DNA from: Hysterangium stoloniferum
Lineage: Eukaryota > Basidiomycota > Agaricomycetes > Hysterangiales > Hysterangiaceae
Assembly: GCA_015178975.1 (NCBI GenBank)
Contig: WHVD01000100.1
Location: forward strand, 124,001-188,000
Direction: 5' to 3'
Length of the DNA: 64,000 nucleotides
Position 1 is the stretch's first letter; every line of letters begins with the position of its first letter. Shown here piece by piece: positions 33,608 to 44,479 of this stretch. A program made the translations under genes and the position numbers. The notes below the pieces were generated by a model that saw nothing but the letters and a program-made list of their open reading frames with translations, did not search any database and had not been told where the DNA came from.

Positions 33608-35469
33608 ATGGACGAGATAACTCTGACAGCCGACATTGCAGGGTTACCCCCTACGATTTCCTCTTCAGCAGCAGTGGCGGATGCCGACTTTCAGTCGAGC
33701 AACGACGAGATCATGAGAATAACGAACGCCCACAACATGCTCCGTGAGCAATGGGGTTGCGACGAACCAGGCCACGAGTTATGCCTACAGGGGAACGAGT
33801 ATGTTGGTCATGTCCAGCTGTCTAAAGAACAGATTTCCATTTGGATAGGCAAAATTGTGGGTCGACCATTCATTGAAATCGATCATTATCATTATTCACC
33901 CACCCAATACCTGATTTGCACAGTGCCAAGGTCAGGCGACATGCCACTACCCGCCAAAGATGTTTATAGTCCCAGACGGCTCTGGATCCAACAGGAACCC
34001 AAACTTTGACTGGGGTGCTAGCGGAACGACTACTGACACAGAAGCTGAGATTGAACCTGGGTATTTTTGTGGACTCGCTCTGGAACGAATTGGCGGGATA
34101 ATCCTCTATCATTCAAAGGTTTCGTTGTTGTTTGCCAAGCTATTGGTTTATGAACAAATGGTGAATCGGCCTCATGAAATTACTAGCGGACTTTATAAAC
34201 GTCCGTCCCCGCGAATGCTTGGAATAATCGTGCAAGAAACAGTTGATCTAATGCGGTACGAGTGATTATCTATTACACAAGTTTATCGTCAACCCTCTGA
34301 ACATTGAACATCTTCGCAGGCTATCCTACCCAATTTGTATTCGATACCGAGCGTCCTGTGTTTTTCGCACGCTCACCTTTCTCTCTAGCCGGGGCGATGA
34401 TTACATCCACAATATATTAAAATGCTTAGGTTATGCATTCTGTGATTCCATACAGGATCATGTGTCGCCTGAAATTACGTCAGCACTATATGGAAGTCTG
34501 ACGAGTGCACCATTGCATAATCATTATGACGAGGTTCTATCCACCTTCGTTGTAATTCTCGCTCGATGCTTCACTGGCTCGTGGGAACGGGACCATTATC
34601 CCTTTCCCAACACGCTTACATATCTCCCGCTACTTCTCTGCCTCTTACGTAGGATATCATTCGAGGAGCTGAATGCTATTCATGATTGCTTGGAATCCTG
34701 GGTGCAAAAACGGTAAGATATGTTGTCAGCATTCTTTTCACCGAGCTAACTCAAGCCATGCCAAATTCCACTCAAGATCATTGTATGACAACAGAGATGC
34801 TCCTTACTTTATATACTTCCAAATGATAGTCTCCACATCATGTTCTCAAGACGATGCACGGTTTCATATACTGTCTGAGGCAGTATTGGATATCGCCCTA
34901 GATACCACGATTGGGACTACATTGCGACACAATCGCTTTGACATGTTCCTGGATGCCAAAGGACTGACTGTGCACAGATTCTTCGCTGACAGGGTATTGC
35001 TGATAGACGACGTCAAGAAGATTAGTCGAATTGCCACATTTATTGCTTTCTATCTACGGCACGTTGTATATGCACTTTTGTCAGCTGATATCTCAACTTA
35101 CCTTCCCCTTCTAGTCATGGTCCGATTCAACCCCGCCTATGGTACACGGTTAATAGTCTTGCTATCACAATCAAAACCATCACGTCCCTCATAGCAGCTT
35201 CTCCCAACCCAGAATATTACTGCAGGAAAATACGGGCGGGAAATGTAATAAACGCTTTCGTCAAATTTTTCTCACATCCCGATCCACTTGATTTTTGCTA
35301 TCCCTTCTGCGATTTGGAAGACTCTTCACCTTTGGAAACTGAGTCGCACTCCCTCTTACTCCTCATCGCCAATCCGTTCACTGGTCGTTCGGTCCTATCC
35401 AGCTCGTATTGCATGTCGATCCTGGAGGACAATGGATGGGTCGGGAGCGCTCCTTCTGCGTCCGGTTGA
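33608..35469 (+). CDS. Family F copy 5, intact five-exon gene (537 aa)
   Basis: Exons 33,608-33,856, 33,924-34,255, 34,320-34,712, 34,777-35,141 and 35,195-35,469 splice in phase with introns of 67, 64, 64 and 53 nt and total 538 codons with the stop. Exons 1, 3 and 4 have the same lengths as in copy 2; exon 2 is 15 nt shorter and exon 5 stops 13 codons earlier. The Cys/His motif is WGCDEPGHELC...GH. Intron 4 has GTACAC donor and CATAG acceptor, both lost in copies 3, 4 and 6. Many differences from copy 2 are substitutions that leave the frame open, which fits a gene that stayed functional after duplication. The product has no known domain that I can name. Confidence 0.7.
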
Positions 35470-36504
35470 GCGAACATTTCCTCCCCTCATTTACCATCAG
35501 AATTGTGACACCCCTCCGTATTGGATCCTAAACATTGAGATTTGCGAGTATTGCTGAAGCGCTCTGGGATTTTCTCTAGATGCCAGTGACAGAGTGAATT
35601 CACTGAGGATATGGTGATGGAATGCAGTGATTGCTCTGCGGAAAGGGAGTGGTGTAAATCAGGCACTCCTGGTAGACTGCACCGCTCGACGTGATATCCC
35701 AGCAACAGACATCTTACCCTACGCTTCCTGTAATTCAGTCCTTCCATGAAACCAATCTCCTTCCTGAGGTCATTCATTCATCCTGCTTATCCATTGTATT
35801 CACCTTCGCTCACGAGTGCTTGCGAGTCTGATCCATTGCGCCGTCTTCCAGAATCTAAACCCTTTTACGTTCTTAACCCCTTTACCGACCGCCAACACAA
35901 GTTTTTTCTGTTACATTCTTACTTATATTGTCTCTACCCAATATCCAGTACATAAAAAAGGAATGCGTTTCGTACTAATCATAGTGTTGGCGAGTGATAT
36001 AGCACGTCCGGTATTCCACAAAAATACGGCTTTTTCCCCTTAGGGTGGTAATGTGACTAGATTCGCAAGAATTTGACCTTTCTGCACTATCCACGGAATA
36101 TTGGCTACATCGTAAAGCACACCAGCCAAGCAAGTGTGCTTACAACATGGTCGCTGTTAGTAGCCGGCGTCTCTTGCTCTTCACAGAAGAAGTGCTGTTT
36201 GTGCACGAAGAAGGATCATCCTCAAACCATTTTTCCTTTATTTGCACTCTCATAAAGGAGCGTTGACTTAAAAATGGTTAAGCACTCAATGTTGACCATC
36301 GGTTGATCTTCTGAGACCTTTCTCTCAAGCCATTGTTATCGCCTAAGTGCGCTCTTAGTTGGGACCCAGATGGCCGACTACTAGGCTTAGCATGTGGGCT
36401 GTTCATGGTCTATCGAGTTCGTTTTTTCGCTGAAAGCCTTTCTCGTCTTTGACAACTTTCTGGAGTATATATAGATCATTGCAGCTGCACTTTGTTTGAA
36501 GTTT
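35470..36504 (+). repeat. Cassette module D, copy 5
   Basis: Uninterrupted D module. The conserved 75-codon frame is at 35,816-36,043 and the minus-strand frame of 96 codons at 35,487-35,777. The last 40 bp carry a TATATATAG at 36,466-36,474. Confidence 0.65.
36466..36474 (+). promoter_or_regulatory. TATA-like element upstream of the amidohydrolase start
   Basis: TATATATAG lies about 30 bp before the ATG at 36,505. The surrounding GGAG...ATCATTGCAGCTGCACTTT is conserved in all six cassettes (1936-1928 on the minus strand, 14,938, 18,503, 26,959 and 42,511), although the gene behind it has decayed in each. The spacing is short for a fungal leader. Confidence 0.5.
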
Positions 36505-36770
36505 ATGGGAGAGCGTCCAAGGCCTAGTCATGTACACAAACGGGGAAGGAGAAATCAAGCATTTCCTCGCGTTGGTTTAGCCTTATCTGCAATGGCCCTG
36601 CTATGCTCGCCAGCCTATTGGCATTCGTACACATCGTCCAACTCTAACCACCACATTCCTGCCAATGGTGCACATGTTCTGGAGTGTTGCCAGGAGCTTG
36701 GGTTCATACCAGGTCCTCCTGCGAACTTTCGAAGGCGACACCGCCATACACAACGCGACTATTTGGAGTG
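36505..36770 (+). pseudogene. Amidohydrolase 5' fragment, cassette copy 5
   Basis: This is the cleanest N-terminal exon of the six. ATG 36,505 is followed by an Arg/His/Lys-rich start, one hydrophobic stretch (VGLALSAMALLCSPAYW) that could be a membrane anchor, then GFIPGPPANFRRRHR. It ends at TGA 36,769 where tail module E begins. The catalytic part is missing altogether. It could in principle make a short anchored peptide of about 88 residues, but I treat it as a relic. Confidence 0.6.
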
Positions 36771-37185
36771 ACAACTGAGGTAATTTATACTACTTTAACG
36801 TTGCCGTACATTATTAACTCATCACATCATAGTTATCTTCTGTTATTGTTGCAATACTTCCCACATGCTGAGCCACTCACGTATATAAACCCTCTAGCTT
36901 TACTTAGAAAAGATATATCTAGACTGCTCTCAATTTCTTCTAAGCTCTTGCATACAACTCAGCGCGAGTGCTACTTGCTCATCCCTTATAACTCATTTAC
37001 TTCATATTGGGAACTTGTGCAGACATAGCACTAGAAACCTTACACCCTAATAATGTGCTCATAGAATCCAAGACTTCAGATAAGCTCATTACATCCATAA
37101 TGTAGTTTAGAGCTCTAGGATGGGCTCCATCATATCCAGGAAGGTCAGACCATTTAATCTTGATGTTGTTGGTTTTGAGGTGAGT
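36771..37185 (+). repeat. Cassette tail module E, copy 5
   Basis: Matches 15,223-15,640 throughout, including GATATATC...CTCTCAATTTCTTC and the final TTAATCTTGATGTTGTTGG. It passes straight into module A of cassette 6 without any insertion. Confidence 0.7.
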
Positions 37186-37640
37186 GGTTTGCTAATGAAC
37201 CAACAAGTGATGAATGTGAATTCAATAAGAGGATACTGCAGCCCTTGTCGACGCCTGCTAGCAGGATCTCGGGCTTTTCTTGGGGCTAAGGCCTCAAGGC
37301 CTCAGCTCTATACCATGTATATATATCTACATGCCCCCTTTGCTTACTAAAATCCCTTCCACGCACGTAGTTCACTCGGAACTTCGTACCACCGTAGCAT
37401 AGTTTCTCTGGGGGCCTTTTCACCCCCTAGCCGCAGTTAGCCATTGTTGCTTGAAGCGGGATACAAATATATCAAAAAAAAAAGATAAAGTCACATGACA
37501 GATAACATCATCCTCATACATTGGGGATAAACTGGTATGTTATTTCAACGTGATTCTGCTCACAGTACTGACTCTGCCCAGTTCTTGTCCTTGGGTAGTC
37601 CTCTTATTAAATTCACATTCATCACTCATTGGTTCATTAG
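37186..37640 (+). repeat. Cassette module A, copy 6, split by an insert
   Basis: Module A starts at GTGAGTGGTTTGCTAATGAA and is interrupted after GAGGATA by the insert listed at 37,236-37,483, then continues at AAGTCACATGACAG. Confidence 0.7.
37236..37483 (+). mobile_element. SINE-like insert with poly(A) tail (248 bp)
   Basis: Cassettes 2 and 5 read GAGGATAAAGTC without a break. Here CTGCAGCCC... is inserted after GAGGATA, ends in ten A residues (37,474-37,483) and is followed by a second GATA (37,484-37,487), so a 4-bp target duplication flanks it. A short insert with a terminal A run and a direct repeat fits a non-LTR retroposon or SINE. I cannot make out clear RNA polymerase III A and B boxes. 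No second copy is visible in the window. Confidence 0.65.
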
Positions 37641-38840
37641 CCGGCATGTTACATTATCCCTCGGCTTAGGGATTTTATGGATTCTCTGACAGTTTACACT
37701 ATATTACTAGGAATATACATTCCACCTCTACTCCTAAGAGCACACTTAACCTGCAAGCAATTTAGGATCGCCGCGGGCTGACCAAACATCCTTCTCGTCG
37801 TTCGTGACGCCTTCGTCTTCGCCGCTTTCTCCCTGCAGTTGGACGACTGCTCATTGCAATAAGCATAGCTGGAGGTTTTAGGTGTGTTTTGACGCATCGA
37901 TAACCATATTCCACACTTAAACACCATAGCCCACGCAGTCCGTACGAACATATCGCTGCCATATAATGCAATCTCAGCGAGCCACGCGTTTGCGTTAGCA
38001 CTTGTGATCAATAACTACACCGACTCTCTTTCAAGTGTCACGACAGCGCGAAGACTCCCACCAGCATCGCGGACTGTCTCCCACACATTTCTACAGCGTT
38101 TCGTCACTGCCACCTGCCACCCTTAAGTCTCGGCGTCATGCTGCCGCCGCAAATTCTGCTACCCGGCTGGCAGCTGTAGGACCTTCTGCAACTGCGCAGC
38201 CATCAACTCCAACTGTTTTTGCTCACGCACTTGCCGATTTTTCGCCTTTTGTAGAACCATTGCCGGTAAAGATCGGGGAGGTCGGTGCGGGATAATCGCC
38301 GTTCCGAGCGGCGTCTCGGAGTCTTCGTGGATGGGATCGACCGTGACGGACAGAGAAATAACAAGGGGGGGGAGGGCGTAGAACTAGATTTAACCGCCGA
38401 TGTAGGTTCGGGAGAGAGGCTGAGTGGATGCATTGGCTTCCTGGTGAGTCTCGCCCAGCCATATTCCATTATACCACAAATTAAACGTATCTCTTTTGTC
38501 CTTGGAATATCATGCATAATGTTGGCCTCTATGGACCAACGCATGTCATGGGCTGCAACACGTATATCCAACCTACACTCCTATGTCACCTCTTCCTAGC
38601 TCTTGATCACGCCCCTGCTATCCCTCGTCTCTCTGCCTGGTCCCACTGCACCGCCCATGGTATTCTGCGTGTCAAGGTGCAGCGGAGTGGGTACCCGACG
38701 ACGTCGCCAAAGTTGCGTCCGAATTGTTCGACTGCGGCATTCACGCATAAGCCTATCCACGAGCGCGAGGCACGGCACCATAGTTTTGAGCTGGGCGAAG
38801 CGCGACAGTTACTGTCTTGATTAGCCATAGTAACGTTGAA
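37641..38840 (+). repeat. Cassette module B, copy 6
   Basis: Collinear with the other copies. A + strand frame of 86 codons at 38,035-38,295 is open here. The second exon-like segment is damaged: about 25 bp are lost at GCATTCACGCATAAGCC (near 38,745). Confidence 0.6.
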
Positions 38841-39685
38841 GTCATTCTCTGTCTTCACGCCCCCACCTTCGTCTCACCCCTAACTTCAATTTCACTTTCG
38901 AGTCACCCTCATACTTCGATTACCTTGTCTCTGCCTTTGCCGGCATGGATGGTGGATAGTGTTGGCCAGATGGGGACTTTGTTTTAAGCAGTTCAGGGGC
39001 TGCGGTGTTGTCAGTGACACCGCAGCACTAACGTGTGGTTATCTATGATACCATAGTGTGCCTGTTACTTTGATTTGGGTAATTAAGTTATATATTATTA
39101 TCTACTTGCAATATGGCTCGTAAATATAAAAAATAGATTAGTAAATATAAAGCTATTCAGAATGTGATATAGCGGTCCAAGAGCACCTAGGTCAAGGTTA
39201 AGCCACCTAGCTGAGATAGCTAGTATACACCGACTCGTGAAAAAAACACCACTCGAGAAACAGCTAGGCTTGGCTTATTATACTAGCCAGCTAGGGTATA
39301 TACACATTTGACAATTTCCTGATATACGCTTTGTTTGAAGTGCTTACCCTCAGTCTCGCTATCAGAAATTTGCTTGTTCTTCTGACCGGGAATATAGAGG
39401 AGGATGTTCTTGAATCGGCATGTTAGATATAGGATAAGACATCCACAGAATCTTGCTGGGTCAGACAACATGTTTTAATGAGAAGTGCTTCGGATTATTT
39501 CTGGCTTGGCTAGCATTGTGCCAAGGTATGCCAAAAGCCTAGCGCAGCAACACAGCCGGAAAAAATTCATCGTAATGCGATGCATATGTTGCCCAATTGC
39601 TTATAACAAAGGATATCACTTTTCTTGTATTGATAACGAAGCACTCATTCCCACTCCTACCGATTCCCTGCCAAACACCTACGAA
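38841..39685. repeat. Cassette spacer upstream of family F, copy 6
   Basis: Shorter than in copies 4 and 5: the CACCGGGTAACAT stretch is absent and the sequence jumps near 38,940. The AT-rich tract at 39,080-39,160 and the TATACACCGACTCG stretch are kept. The frame upstream of F exon 1 is open from 39,485. Confidence 0.5.
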
Positions 39686-41326
39686 CTGGACGAGATAATT
39701 CGTACGGCCGACGTTGCACCGTTACCCCCTACGATTTCCCCTTCAGCAGCGGTCACATTTGCCGACTTTCAGCACAGCAATGACGACATCATGAGAATGA
39801 TGAACGCTCACAACATGCTCCGTGAGCAATGGGGTTGCGACGAACCAGGCCACAAGTTATGCGTACATGGGAACGATTATGTTGGTCATATCCAGCTGTC
39901 TAAAGAACAGATTTCCATTTGGATAGGCGAAATTGTGGGTCGTCCATTCATTGAAACCGATCATTATTCACCCACCCAATACCTAATTTCCACAGTGTCG
40001 AGGTCAGGCGACATGCCGCTATCCGCCAAAGGTGTGTATAGACGGCTTTGGATCCAACAGGAACCCAAACTTTGACTGGGGTGCTAGCGAGACGACTACT
40101 GACACAGAAGTTGAGATTGAACCTGGGTATTTTTGTGGACTCGCTCTGGAACGAGTCGGCAGGACAATCCTTTATCACTCAAAGGTTTCGTTATTGTTTG
40201 CCAAGCTATTGGTTTATGAACGAATTGTGAATCGTCGGCGGCCTTATGGAATTGCTAGCGGACTTTACAAACGTCCGTGCGCGCGAATGCTTGGAATAAT
40301 ATTGCAAGAAACAGTTGATCTAATGCGGTACGAGTGACCATCTATTACACGAGTTTATCGCCAACCCTTTGAACATTGAACATCTTCGCAGGCCATCCTA
40401 CCCCATTGGTATTCGATACCGGGCGTCCAGCGTTTTTCGCAGGCTCACCTTTCTCCCTAATGGAGGCCGGGGCGATGATTGCATCCACATTATATTAGAA
40501 TGCTTAGGTTATGCATTCCGTTATTCCACTGAACCAACCTACACGTCGCCTGAAATTATCTCAGCACAATATCGAAATCTGGCGAGTGAACAATTGCATA
40601 TTCATTATGACGAGGTTCTATCCACTTTCGTTGTAATTCTCGCTCGATATCTCGCTGCCTCGTGGGAACTAAACGACTTTCCCCTTTACGCGCTTACATT
40701 TCTCGCGACAAATCTTTGCCATTTACGTAAGCTATCATTCAAGGAGCTGAATGCTATTCATGATTATTTGGAATCCTGGGTGCCAAAACGGTAAGAGATG
40801 TTGTCAACATTCTTCACACCGAGTTGACTCAAGCCATACCAACTTCAACTTAAGATCATCTTATGGCAACGAAGACACTATTCATTTTATATACTATCAA
40901 ATGATAGTCTCCATATCATGTTCTCAACAGGATGCACGGTTTTATATCTTCTCTGAGGCATTATTGGATATCGCCCTAGATCCCACGATTGGGACTACAT
41001 GGCGACACAAGCGCCTTGATTTGTTCGTCGAGGTCAAAGCACTGGCTGTGCATAGATTCTTCGCTGACAGGGTATTGCTGATAGACGACGTCAAGAAGAT
41101 TAGTCGAATTGCCTCGTTTATTGCATTCTATCTACGGCACGTTGTATATGCACTTTTGTCAACTGATATCTCAACTTACTTTCCCCTTGAAGTCATGCTC
41201 CGATTCAACCCCACCTATCGATCACGTTTAATAGTCTTGCTAGCACAATCAAAACCATCACGTCCCTCATGGCAGCTTCTCCCGATCCAGAATTTTCCTG
41301 TGGGGAAATACAGGCAGAAAATGTAG
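39686..41326 (+). CDS. Family F copy 6, shortened form, start codon uncertain
   Basis: Exons 39,686-39,934, 39,996-40,327, 40,392-40,790 and 40,855-41,326 join in phase and give 484 codons with the stop. The conserved ATG has become CTG at 39,686-39,688. An in-frame ATG lies upstream at about 39,574, and others follow within exon 1 (IMRMMNAHNML). As in copy 4, the splice sites of intron 4 are lost and the frame ends KYRQKM. A 6-nt in-frame deletion in exon 2 and a 6-nt gain in exon 3 keep the frame. The old exon 5 (41,269-41,547) remains open in another frame. It may be functional with an upstream start, or a young pseudogene. Confidence 0.5.
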
Positions 41327-41547
41327 TAAATGCTTTCGTCAATTTTTTCTTACGTTTCGATCCACTTGATTTTAGCGATCGCCCCCACGATTTGGAAGAC
41401 TTTTCATGTTTTAAAACTTACTCGCACTCCCTCTTACTCCTCATCGCCAATCCGTTCACTGGTCGTTCGGTCCTATCCAGCTCGTATTGCATGTCGATAC
41501 TGAAGCACAATGGATGGGTCGGAAACGCTCCTTCTGCGTCCAATTAA

Positions 41548-42548
41548 GCGAACATTTCCTCCCTTCATTTACCATTAGAATTGTGACACCCCTCCGTATT
41601 GGATCCCAAACATTGAGATTTAGGAGTATTGCTGAAGCGCTCTGGGATTTTCTCTAGATGCCAGTGACAGAGTAAACTCACTGTGGACATGGTGGTGGAA
41701 TGCGCTGATTACTCCACGGACACGGAGTAGTGTAAATCAGGCACCACTGGTGGATTGTACCGCTTGACGTGATATCCCAGCAACGGACGTAATTCAGTCC
41801 TTCCATGAAACCAATCTCCTCCCTGAGGTCATTCATTCACCCTGTTTATTCACCTTCCCTCACGAGTGCTTGCAAGTCTGATCCCGTTGCGCCGTCTTCC
41901 AGAATCTAAACCCTTTTACGTTCTTAACCCCTTTAGCGACCGCCAACACAAGTTTTTTCTGTTACATTTTTACTTGTATTGTCTCTATGCAATATGCAGC
42001 ACATAATAAAGGAATGCATTTCGGACTAATCATGTTGTTGGCGAGTGATATAGCACGTCCGGTATTCCATAGAAATACGAATTTTTCCCCTTAGGGTGGT
42101 AATTCGCAAGAATTTGACCTTTCTGCACTATCCACCAGATATTGGCTACAACGTAAAGCAACCAGCCAACCAAGTGGGCTTACAAGATGCTCGCTGTTAG
42201 TAGCCGGCGTCTCTTGCTCTTCGCTGAAGAAGTGCTGTTTGTACACGAATTCAAGAAGGACCATCCTCAAACCATTTTCCATTATTTCTACTCTTAAAGG
42301 GGCATTTACTTAAAATGGTCAAGCACTCAATGTTGACCATCGGTTGATCTTCTGAGACCCTTCTCTCAAGCCATTGTTATCGCCTAAGTACGCTCTTGGT
42401 AGTTGGGACCCCCAGATGGCCGACTACTGGGCTCAGCATGTAAGTTGTTCATGGTCATCGAGTTCATTCTCCCGCTTAAAGCCTTTCGAGTCTTTTACAA
42501 CTTTCTGGAGTATATATAGATCATTGCGGCTGCACTTTGTTTGAGATT
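41548..42548 (+). repeat. Cassette module D, copy 6
   Basis: Uninterrupted but with small deletions, for example in the ACGGACGTAATTCAG stretch near 41,786. The conserved 75-codon frame is shifted in this copy, which argues against selection on it here. Confidence 0.6.
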
Positions 42549-42754
42549 ATGGGAGAGCTTCCAAGGCCTAGTCATGTATACAAACGGGGAAGGAGAAATC
42601 AAGCATTTCCTTGCGTTGGTTCAGCCTTATATGCGATAGCCCTGCTATGCTTGCCAGCTTCTAGGGCATTCGTAGACATCGTCCAACCCTGACCACCACA
42701 TTCCTGTCAATGCTGCACATGTTCTGGAGCGTTGCCAGGAGCCTGAGTTCAAAG
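42549..42754 (+). pseudogene. Amidohydrolase 5' fragment, cassette copy 6, right edge of the array
   Basis: ATG 42,549 follows TATATATAG at 42,511-42,519. The sequence follows the other copies to GAGCCTGAGTTCAAAGCAGG and then leaves the family at about 42,754. This is the right boundary of the whole cassette array. Confidence 0.65.
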
Positions 42755-43100
42755 CAGGACGCGAGTTGCACACCACTTCTCACTCCTGCCCCACCATCAC
42801 TACACCCCCGGCCTCCTCTCATTGCCCGCATCACTGATGCCTCCACTGATTGCATTCACACCATAATTCGAACGCATCAGAAGGCCTACAGTCGTTGGGT
42901 CTCTTCAATCCAGAAACTGGATGGGTTGACATCCGCCAATGACATTTTGAAGTGGGAAGACATTGTCCTTTCCTTTCACACCAAGCATCTCGCCTGGGAA
43001 AATGCTATCCTGCACCTTGGAGGTTCATTGCAGGATGCATGAAGAGGAGTTCCAAGCATCCTTTGACATCTTCTTTGACATAGCTCTTCGACCTGGGGGG
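42755..43100 (+). other. Open segment outside the array, unrecognised
   Basis: The + frame stays open from the cassette edge to TGA at 43,040-43,042 and reads a Pro-rich stretch, then ITDASTDCIHTIIRTHQKAY and a Trp-containing helical-looking part. It could be an exon of an unrelated gene truncated by the array. I do not recognise it and it has no start of its own. Confidence 0.3.
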
Positions 43101-43105
43101 CACTG

Positions 43106-43740
43106 TGAGAGGTACAGTGAAATATACTCAGGAAATATATGTAGTCTGGATGAGATCATACTATATTTCCATTATTATTTCTACTTTCTCTCTATTTTAT
43201 TATACACTTATAATTAGTTTGATGACCTATGTATGCGGTACATTGACTCTTGTGGGCACATACATGCCAAACTTATGTATTCTAGTGTCCGTAGTTAGAA
43301 CTCAGACACTTTTTACCCTGTAACCACAACTTACCCAGACACCTGTTAGTGTCCTGTAAGTTGTGATTGGGGTATCATCTCGACTGTCACAGATGGGCTT
43401 TAACTATCTATGCAATCAGAGTTTCAAACTGTACCAGTCGAAACTCCATTTATATCTCAATCCACATGGACTACATCCATGCTACTCTGTTATTTGACTC
43501 TCTTGTTACTCTCTTCTACACTCGAACAGTCATTCAGAATCGTACTTAACAGTCGATTCTCCTTATTCATTTTAGCTCTCTACTCTACTTTAGATAGCTA
43601 TTTCACTCAACTGTATTGAACTAAGTAGTCAATATGCGTTCAGTCTGTATTAGACTTAGATAGTCAATACATCTTCGTGTTGTACCTGAACAGTTGATAT
43701 TCTTTGTATATAGAATGGTTAGAACTTCCACCACCCTTCA
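43106..43740 (+). mobile_element. Solo LTR (635 bp), target duplication CACTG
   Basis: Starts TGAGAGGTACAG and ends CACCCTTCA, with CACTG at 43,101-43,105 and 43,741-43,745. It is related in reverse to the LTR at 56,123-56,735: segments such as GATGGGCTTTAACTATCTATG and AACAGTCGATTCT recur. No internal region is present. Several short open frames inside it also recur in the other copy but are most simply LTR sequence. Confidence 0.8.
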
Positions 43741-43745
43741 CACTG

Positions 43746-44479
43746 TGTTCCCAAAAGGTATAGCCCATCGAAGGTCTAGAAAGTGTCCAGAGTAGGTGGG
43801 CAAGTCTGGAGGAAAAAGAAAAAATCACAAAATTGACGGAGTTCAGTACAATTGTGATAATGGACCCAAATACAGCACCAAGGTTGAGTCACATAGTTCT
43901 GTCCAGACGTATCTGATCTAGGTATTGCCCTGCAAGTTATTGAACCTTTTGCAGCTAGTCGACCCACCACCAAAAGTAAAGTGGAGGGGTGGAGGGGAAA
44001 GGGTCCATATGTGTTAGTGAGAAGTTGTTAGGGTATAGTGTTGTAAGGCATCACACACCAAACCTGAATCTGCAAATGCCTCATCAGAAAGTGTCACACG
44101 CTGAGCCTGAAAGTCGCAAAGGTCAAGAAAGGCAAAGCTCCAACTATTTCAGTGTGAGGCTTTAACCATGAGGAAGGACCTTGTTGAACAGTGTATGCTA
44201 AACCTATAAGTTGCAAAGGTTAGAAGAGCAGAGCTTTGACTATTTCAGTGCAAAGCTTTAGCAGAGGGGAAGGCTAAGAGTAGGTGACATTGAAAATCAA
44301 GACAGTGTGATTGTTTCATCATGGGGTGACATGGCCCTACACCCACCTGTGTCCACAGGTTTTGGAGGTCAGTCCTTTAGTCTGTTTTGTGCTCGACTGT
44401 CGATCTCATATCCTCATCGTTTGGAAATACTGGGTAAGGTATGTCCACCTCTCTGGCGTCACCTTGCTTGGTGATGCCA
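43746..44479. other. Spacer, nothing recognised
   Basis: No convincing frame, RNA gene or terminal repeat is seen. Two loosely similar stretches around 44,070-44,150 and 44,190-44,270 (AGTTGCAAAGG, TTTCAGTGCAAAGCTTTA) suggest an old local duplication. Confidence 0.4.

Noticed and set aside
560-42754. The whole cassette as a single transposon
   Set aside because: I find no common terminal repeats or target duplications around the copies, and their ends differ from copy to copy. Segmental duplication explains the layout with fewer assumptions.
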